Source of the DNA: Balneolaceae bacterium
Lineage (GTDB): Bacteria; Bacteroidota; Rhodothermia; Balneolales; Balneolaceae
Reading direction: 5' to 3'
Length of the DNA: 57,882 nt
Assembly (NCBI GenBank): GCA_007118695.1
Contig: SKRC01000006.1
Coordinates: 1-57,882, forward strand
Both the position numbers and the translations under genes were made by a program. This document shows, piece after piece, positions 52,324 through 57,882 of the stretch (within the stretch, counting starts at the first letter, position 1; every line of letters starts with the position of its first letter). The notes below the pieces were generated by a model. That model made no database searches. It saw only the letters and a list, made by a program, of their open reading frames with translations, and was not told the origin of the DNA.

Positions 52324-54030
52324 ATGATTAAATCTCTTTATATAAAAGATTTTGCGCTGATCGATGAACTCGAGGTTTCCTTTGAAAGGGGGCTGAACAT
52401 ATTGACCGGACAAACCGGGGCGGGAAAGTCCATCATCATCGGGGCACTTAATATGATACTCGGCGACCGGGCAGATACAGAAGTGATCCGGCAGGGGGCA
52501 GCAAAAGCGATCTGCGAGGCTGTGATCACCGTAGAAGAGAATGCCCATATCGAAGACATTTTACAGGAACATGCCGTGGATTTTTCCAGGGATCTGATTC
52601 TGCGGCGTGAAATACGCGATACGGGCAGCCGGGCTTTTATCAACGATTCCCCGGTTACGATAGCCGTCCTGAAAATGGTCGGCGACTACCTGGTAGATCT
52701 GCACGGCCAGCATGATCATCAATTTTTACTAAAGGATGAAAATCACCGGGCAGTGATTGATGATTATGAAGCCATTCGACCTCTTTTGAAAGAATACCGC
52801 AAGCATTACAGGGAGATGGCTGAGCTCCGGAATGAACTCAGGGCATTGAGGCAAAAAGAGTATGATCTCAGGGAAAAGTCAGAACTCTATCAGTTCCAGG
52901 TAAACGAGCTGGAAGAAGCCCGGCTTGATCCGGATGAGGAGCATGAACTTGAAGCTGAAATGAATCTGCTCGACAATGCAGAAGAACTCGATATGAAAGC
53001 TGCTGCTATTACCGAGTTGGGAGAAGGTGAGGAGCTGAGCCTGATAGATTTGCTGAATACGCTCAAAATTCACCTGGAAGACCTGACCCGGATAGAACCT
53101 GAATTTGAAAGTTACCTTGATGAGGTCAACAGTGCCAGAATCAGCATACAGGAAGCTGTTCAATTTACCGAACGCTACCGTAACGGAATTGAGTTCAATC
53201 CGGAACGCCTGGAAGAGTTGCGGCGGCGGCAGGCGGAGCTGAACAGGATTCAGAAAAAGTACAGGCGGGATATCCCCGGCCTGATCAGTTATCTGAATGA
53301 AATCAAGGCCGAGCTCAACCTGGCGGAAAATTTTGATGTTGAAATCGAAAAGATTGAAAATAAGATTGATGATAAAGCCAAAGAATTGAAACGGAGTGCT
53401 GTTGCTCTTCACCAGCAGCGCATCGATACCGGGCGGCAGCTTTCTTCGGCCATCGAAGACAGGCTGCAACATCTCGGCATTCCTCACCCGGCTTTTGAAG
53501 TGCGGGTAGAGTGGATGGTTTCCGGGGGCGGCTGGTTTGACGTCGAAGGCCGTGCAGTTGAATGCACGGAAGATGGGTGCGACGATCTGCTGTTCTATAT
53601 ATCAACCAACAAAGGGGAGGAGCCCAAACCTCTGGCAAAAATTGCATCGGGCGGTGAGGTAAGCCGTGTGATGCTCGCCCTTAAATCGATCCTCGCCCGG
53701 GAACAGCAGCTGCCGGTGATGATTTTTGATGAAATCGATACGGGAATCAGCGGCCATGTTTCGGAAAAAGTAGGCAGGGTGATGCGCGAACTGGCGCATC
53801 ATTGCCAGATCATCGCCATTACCCATCAGCCGCAGATCGCCAGCCAGGCGCACAAACATTACATGGTGGAAAAAGCCGAGTCTGACGATCGCACGGTCAC
53901 GCGCATCATCCCGCTGAGTGATGAAGAGCATATTCGTGAGGTAGCCGGACTGATGAGCGGGGAGCAGATCACCGACTCGGCCCTCGACAATGCCAAGGAG
54001 TTGATCCGGAAAAGCACCTTTTCCAATTAA
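52324..54030 (+). CDS. recN: DNA repair ATPase RecN
   Basis: SMC-like ATPase acting early at DNA double-strand breaks. The start at 52324 (MIKSLYIKDFALIDELEVSF) is the family N-terminus; the frame opens 12 codons earlier. Walker A is GQTGAGKS at residues 29-36; a long coiled-coil arm fills the middle; the signature ASGGEVSRVMLALK and Walker B LPVMIFDEIDTGISG follow. 568 aa, full length. Confidence 0.96.
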   Translation: MIKSLYIKDFALIDELEVSFERGLNILTGQTGAGKSIIIGALNMILGDRADTEVIRQGAAKAICEAVITVEENAHIEDILQEHAVDFSRDLILRREIRDTGSRAFINDSPVTIAVLKMVGDYLVDLHGQHDHQFLLKDENHRAVIDDYEAIRPLLKEYRKHYREMAELRNELRALRQKEYDLREKSELYQFQVNELEEARLDPDEEHELEAEMNLLDNAEELDMKAAAITELGEGEELSLIDLLNTLKIHLEDLTRIEPEFESYLDEVNSARISIQEAVQFTERYRNGIEFNPERLEELRRRQAELNRIQKKYRRDIPGLISYLNEIKAELNLAENFDVEIEKIENKIDDKAKELKRSAVALHQQRIDTGRQLSSAIEDRLQHLGIPHPAFEVRVEWMVSGGGWFDVEGRAVECTEDGCDDLLFYISTNKGEEPKPLAKIASGGEVSRVMLALKSILAREQQLPVMIFDEIDTGISGHVSEKVGRVMRELAHHCQIIAITHQPQIASQAHKHYMVEKAESDDRTVTRIIPLSDEEHIREVAGLMSGEQITDSALDNAKELIRKSTFSN

Positions 54031-54340
54031 TGGGGATTTCAATGAAATCAGATCTCTGAAAATCTGAATGTAGTCATGGCCTGTATTTCTCACCAAACCC
54101 CGGCAGCGGTGAACCGTACGATCCGGGCCATCTATCCCGATTTAACCGGCAAGAAAAAGTCGGATAAAACTTGACAAAGTCATATCATTCGGGGTGGGAA
54201 TACGGGTCATCAGAAAAAGACCTAACGGTATTTTACGTCCATTTGAAACGCTGAAAATATGGTTAAGCCCTTTTTTTATCCCTGAACAGGGGGGCAATAT
54301 GCCGATACGTAGTAACGCGAAGCGAAATGGCACATACTGA

Positions 54341-54411
54341 CCCCGGGGTCAAATTCACCGGAATAAGGGTCAGTTTCGGCCGGAATAGGGGGGGACTTTA
54401 GACCGGAATAA
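54341..54411. mobile_element. IS21-like insertion sequence end remnant
   Basis: Three direct CCGGAATA units at 54358-54365, 54380-54387 and 54403-54410 (22-23 nt apart), alternating with GGGTCA-like blocks and preceded by GACCCCGGGGTC (54339-54350). I recall multiple 20-odd-nt terminal repeats of this sequence type from IS21-family ends. No istA or istB coding sequence is nearby, so this looks like a solo end. It finishes 16 nt before the rhodanese start codon. The rest of 54031-54340 shows nothing recognisable. Confidence 0.6.
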
Positions 54412-54426
54412 CCAGACAGACATTTT

Positions 54427-54801
54427 ATGGAAAAAAAACATTCACAAAAATTTGTAGACCTGGTCAATGAAGCCTTGAACCGGGTGGATGAAATCTCACC
54501 GGCTGAAGTAGTCTCGCGATTACAAGCCGGGGTGAGTTTTGAACTGATTGATGTTCGTGAGGCAGACGAATATGAATCGGGGCATATCCCCGGGGCCCGG
54601 CACCTGAGCAAAGGCATTATTGAACGCGACATAGCAGATCATGTACCCGATACCGACCGGGAGATTGTTCTCTATTGCGGGGGCGGATACCGGTCGGTCC
54701 TGGCCGGCGACAATCTCCAAAAAATGGGCTACAGCAATGTAAAGTCCATGGCCGGCGGCTGGCGGCAGTGGAGAGAAAATGGATTTGAAAGCCTCAGATG
54801 A
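54427..54801 (+). CDS. Single-domain rhodanese-like protein
   Basis: 124 aa sulfurtransferase-like protein. The rhodanese domain holds ELIDVREADEYESGHIPGA and the active-site loop VLYCGGGYRSVLAG with Cys84. An N-terminal helix (FVDLVNEALNRVDEISPAEV) precedes it. Cytosolic. Its last 8 nt overlap the convergent oxidoreductase gene. The upstream IS21-like end may supply or disrupt its promoter. Confidence 0.9.
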   Translation: MEKKHSQKFVDLVNEALNRVDEISPAEVVSRLQAGVSFELIDVREADEYESGHIPGARHLSKGIIERDIADHVPDTDREIVLYCGGGYRSVLAGDNLQKMGYSNVKSMAGGWRQWRENGFESLR

Positions 54802-57676
54802 TGCAGCGGTCGAGGATCTGCGCCGGATGAAGGGCGGATCTCCCGGTGCCATCGGAGATCTGGTGGCGGCAGGAGAATCCGGGGGCACAAATGACCTCCT
54901 TCTCTTCCAGTTTTCGCACCGCCGGGAAGAGAAGCTGTTCGCCGATCTGCATGGAGACATCATAATGGTTTTTGGTATACCCGAAACTTCCGGCCATACC
55001 ACAGCACCCGGTTTTCAACTCCGAAATATCAAAACCACACCGGTCGAAAAGTGTGATCAGCGGATCATTGCCGACCAGCGCTTTGGTGTGGCAGTGCCCA
55101 TGCAGCGACACCCGTGTTTTGCCGGGATACACCCTGTCGGTATGAGTGGGGTTCTTTTGAAAATGATCGGCCATAAACTCCTCCCAGAGCCAGGTCTGTT
55201 CCGATATCGTTGTTACGGCCGGCAACTGCTCATCATCGCAAAGATCCAGGTACTCATCCCGGAGCGTGAGAATCTCCGACGGCTCCAGGCCAATGATCGG
55301 CACCCCCTCCTCCGCCAGCGGATGCAATGATTTGATATTGGCATCACAAATGTCTTTGGCGCGATCCACCAACCCTCTGGAAATTTGGGGCCGGCCGGTT
55401 GCCATCACCTCCGGAATGATCACATCATACCCCATCCGCTTGAGAACCCTGCAGGCCGATTGTGCGATTTCCGGTTCATGGTAGTTGGTGAACAGGTCAA
55501 CCAGAAGCGCCACCCTATCCTCACTACCCCGTTCATAAACAGCCCTGTTGGATTGGTACCAGCTGCTGAACGTCTGCCGGGCAAAGTTTGGCAATACACG
55601 GCGGGCATCGATCCCCACGACTGCCTGCATCAGGTAGCGCACCGCTTTCCGGTTTAAAAAGAAATTGGTTACCGGCGCCATCGCAGAAGCCAGCGGGTAC
55701 AGCCGCTCGGGTTCACCAAAGAACCGGGTAGCCAGCGGGATGCCCTTTTGCTTATGCCAGCCATTCATAAATTCCGCTTTCATCCGGGCCATATCAACAT
55801 TGGCCGGGCATTCGCTTTTGCAGGCTTTGCAGCTCAGGCACAGCTCCAGCCCCTCCTTGATTTCGGCCGATGAAAAAGCTTCCACATCGTTGGAGGTGAA
55901 AATCTGACGAAACAGGTTCGCCCGTCCGCGGGTTGAATCTTTTTCCTCAAGGGTGGCGTGATACGATGGGCACATCGTCCCCCCGCTTTCGGCTTTTTTC
56001 CGGCATACACCCGCGCCATTGCATTGCTCCAGGGCATGGCCAAATCCGTCTTCCTTGCGCCATTTAAATACCGTTTCCGGCTCCGGCTTGCGGTAGCCGG
56101 GGTAGAAGCGCAGGTCACTGTCAATCGGTTTTGGATTTAAAATTTTGCCCGGATTCAACCGGTAGTTCCGGTCCCACAACTCTTTGACCTCCCTGAGCAC
56201 CGGCATCATTTCACTTCCCAGAACCTTTTCAATATAAGGAGCCCGCGCCCGGCCATCCCCATGCTCCCCGCTGAGCGACCCTTTGTACCTGCCTACAAGT
56301 TCTGCCACCTCTTCGGCCATCGCCTTCATTTTTTCAAGGCCTATTTCGGTCGTCAGATCCAGGACCGGCCGCAGGTGCAGCTCTCCGACCGATGCATGCG
56401 CATAGAACACGCAACTGGTCTCGTATTTATCCATCAGTGCCTGGAAATCGGCAACATAGGAGGGAAGGTCCTCCACGCGGACGGCGGTATCTTCGACAAA
56501 GGAGGGAGAGCGCGCATCTTTGCCGAGCCCCATCAGCAGCCCGAGCCCCGCTTTTCGCAGCTCCCACACCCGGTCCATTTTTTCCCTGTTGGCCAGTACT
56601 GGATAGGTGTATCCCAGTTGCTTTTTCCGGAGTTCGGTTTCAAGCTGCCTGGCCCGGTCTTCCAGTTCCATCCGGTCATCGCCTTCAAACTGGATGATGA
56701 GAATGCATTTCGGCTCACCCTCCAGGAAAAACCGGTTCTTTTTCTGCTCGATATTCCCTTTGGTGGCATTCAGGATGATATCATCGGCCAATTCGACAGC
56801 CGACGGATCGAATTTCACCGCTTCTACCGTCGCTTCCATGGCTTCGATCAGGTCATCAAACTGGGGAATCATCAGCAGTTGATATCGGTCCACCTTGACC
56901 AGGTTCAGTTTTGCCGATGCAGTCATCGCCAGGGTCCCCTCGCTGCCACACAACAATTCAGCCAGGTTAAAAGGACGTCCGCCGGGTGTGATGGGCGCCA
57001 TCTCGCAGAGCTTGTCGAGGGCATACCCTGTGTTGCGGCGGATGATTTCAGGATGCGGATAGGAGCGCTGAATGAGTTCCCTGTTTGCCTTGAGCAACTT
57101 GAGCATTCCCCGGTAGATCCGCCCCTCCAGGGTTGTCAGCCTGCATTTGACATCCAATTCCGCTTCGCTCAGGGCCTTGAAGACAGCCGTGGACCCGTCA
57201 CTCAGCACCGCCTCGATTTCAAGAACATGCTCTCGCGTGGTCTTGTGTTTGATCGAAAAAGAGCCGCAGGAATTGTTTCCGATCATCCCGCCGATCATGC
57301 AGCGGTTGGTCGTGGAGGTATCGGGGCCAAACTGCAACCCATACCGGGCGAGGGCGCGATTGAGCGTATCGCGTATCACGCCGGGCTGAACGTGGGCCGT
57401 CCTGTTTTCATGATCGATTTCAAAAATCTCCGTCATGTGGCGTGATACGTCCATGATCACACCGCCGCCGGTGGCCTGTCCCGCCAGGCTGGTACCCCCG
57501 CTTCTGGGCGTAATAACAAAATCTTCTTTCTCCGCCTGCTGCACCAGCTCCGAGATTTCTCCTGCCGTGGAGGGAAAGGCAACACCTGTCGGTATCTCCT
57601 CATACATGGAGGCATCATTTGCATAGAGTCGCCTGGTAAGGGTGTCGGTATGTATATGGGGCATATTGGGTATCAT
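54794..57676 (-). CDS. YdiJ-like FAD-linked oxidase / 4Fe-4S / CCG-domain oxidoreductase
   Basis: 960-aa fused flavo-iron-sulfur dehydrogenase, probably oxidising a D-2-hydroxy acid (D-lactate or D-2-hydroxyglutarate). The FAD-binding PCMH part has PRSGGTSLAGQATGGG and MIGNNSCGSFSIKHKTTREH; the FAD-oxidase C domain follows to about residue 520. Next come two ferredoxin-type clusters (CNGAGVCRKKAESGGTMCP and CLSCKACKSECP), then cysteine-rich CCG motifs (HGHCHTKAL and TGCCGMAGSFGY). All parts appear intact. ATG at 57676 is used; MPHIHTDTL four codons later is also possible. Confidence 0.92.
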   Translation of the reverse strand: MIPNMPHIHTDTLTRRLYANDASMYEEIPTGVAFPSTAGEISELVQQAEKEDFVITPRSGGTSLAGQATGGGVIMDVSRHMTEIFEIDHENRTAHVQPGVIRDTLNRALARYGLQFGPDTSTTNRCMIGGMIGNNSCGSFSIKHKTTREHVLEIEAVLSDGSTAVFKALSEAELDVKCRLTTLEGRIYRGMLKLLKANRELIQRSYPHPEIIRRNTGYALDKLCEMAPITPGGRPFNLAELLCGSEGTLAMTASAKLNLVKVDRYQLLMIPQFDDLIEAMEATVEAVKFDPSAVELADDIILNATKGNIEQKKNRFFLEGEPKCILIIQFEGDDRMELEDRARQLETELRKKQLGYTYPVLANREKMDRVWELRKAGLGLLMGLGKDARSPSFVEDTAVRVEDLPSYVADFQALMDKYETSCVFYAHASVGELHLRPVLDLTTEIGLEKMKAMAEEVAELVGRYKGSLSGEHGDGRARAPYIEKVLGSEMMPVLREVKELWDRNYRLNPGKILNPKPIDSDLRFYPGYRKPEPETVFKWRKEDGFGHALEQCNGAGVCRKKAESGGTMCPSYHATLEEKDSTRGRANLFRQIFTSNDVEAFSSAEIKEGLELCLSCKACKSECPANVDMARMKAEFMNGWHKQKGIPLATRFFGEPERLYPLASAMAPVTNFFLNRKAVRYLMQAVVGIDARRVLPNFARQTFSSWYQSNRAVYERGSEDRVALLVDLFTNYHEPEIAQSACRVLKRMGYDVIIPEVMATGRPQISRGLVDRAKDICDANIKSLHPLAEEGVPIIGLEPSEILTLRDEYLDLCDDEQLPAVTTISEQTWLWEEFMADHFQKNPTHTDRVYPGKTRVSLHGHCHTKALVGNDPLITLFDRCGFDISELKTGCCGMAGSFGYTKNHYDVSMQIGEQLLFPAVRKLEEKEVICAPGFSCRHQISDGTGRSALHPAQILDRCII

Positions 57677-57793
57677 TTTATTTTTTTCCCAAAATTGTCA
57701 TCAGAACGGTTTAGCGCTCTGCTATGAATATGAAAAACGCCTGTTGGACGAAAGACTGCAGACGGGGGACGGGGGGACCAGATCACTAGTCAG

Positions 57794-57882
57794 CGGTCCT
57801 CGGTCCCCGGTCTTCGATCTTCGGTCTCCGGTCTTCGGTCTCCGGTCCTCGGTCTCCGGTCTTCGGTCTTCGGTCTTCGGTC
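57794..57882. repeat. Heptamer array 3, running off the window
   Basis: Twelve complete units plus five bases, in exact 7-nt register, consensus CGGTCTT or CGGTCTC (variants CGGTCCT, CGGTCCC, CGATCTT). It lies upstream of the FAD/Fe-S oxidoreductase gene and continues past the window end. Confidence 0.88.

Noticed and set aside
56261-57445. 394-codon plus-strand open frame inside the FAD/Fe-S oxidoreductase gene
   Set aside because: Antisense to a strongly supported, motif-rich protein; the translation is His/Arg/Pro/Gln-rich with no domain, typical of an antisense shadow in this codon usage.
57794-57882. Possible CRISPR array
   Set aside because: Units are 7 nt with no spacers; it is a simple heptamer tandem repeat, and no cas genes are present.

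Overview
The window looks like chromosomal housekeeping DNA from a free-living, moderate-GC member of the FCB group (Bacteroidota and relatives). Balneolota or Rhodothermota is my best guess. Supporting signs are GldC, families I recognise mostly from this group (DUF2851, DUF3078, DUF4199), Tat-exported Gfo/Idh and amidohydrolase proteins, a K+-dependent-type membrane pyrophosphatase, a secreted lamin-tail protein with a CHU_C/FlgD-like C-terminus, and a TAnnTTTG-type promoter before the tRNA. I assign the phylum by family recognition only; no search was run.

Layout. 1-2.7 kb: two convergent Tat substrates. 2.9-6.7 kb: a minus-strand arginine operon argF-argG-argH, preceded by an unannotated Arg-rich leader peptide and an intrinsic terminator that together look like a ribosome-mediated attenuator. 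7-11.1 kb: lipoprotein Cu/Zn SOD, glycyl-tRNA synthetase, aspartate-semialdehyde dehydrogenase and a small unknown protein. 11.1-15.1 kb: a probable ncRNA or leader, a secreted LTD protein, a repeat cluster and a PLP decarboxylase. 15.4-19.6 kb: two paralogous DUF3078 outer-membrane proteins, a PyrR-like phosphoribosyltransferase, YtxH and DUF2851. 19.6-24.3 kb: tRNA-Gln, prs, rplY, pth and hppA on one strand. 24.7-28.8 kb: an unknown protein, a methyltransferase, pyrF-rnhA and tsaD. 28.9-31.4 kb: hsp20-dnaK. 31.8-41.1 kb: a long minus-strand run (BatA-like vWA protein, membrane protein, hflX, CBS protein, giant TPR protein, aroA). 41.3-51.5 kb: a large lipoprotein on the plus strand, then minus-strand genes for envelope, lipid and RNA functions (TIGR01777 epimerase, cdsA, CPBP protease, DUF4199, DUF2085, thioesterase, accA, gldC, rluD). 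51.5-57.9 kb: a second probable ncRNA, recN, an IS21-like end remnant, a rhodanese and a YdiJ-like FAD/Fe-S oxidoreductase, ending in a heptamer repeat array.

Most protein genes are ordinary. The unusual content is non-coding: (1) the arginine leader peptide and attenuator; (2) two intergenic transcription units 40 kb apart that share an ECF-like promoter (29 of 33 core positions identical, with similarity extending about 30 nt upstream), each ending in an intrinsic terminator without a convincing protein; (3) several dispersed repeat families, including one whose flanks are conserved while the internal hairpin stem changes sequence but stays self-complementary. No complete mobile element, CRISPR array or phage was seen.
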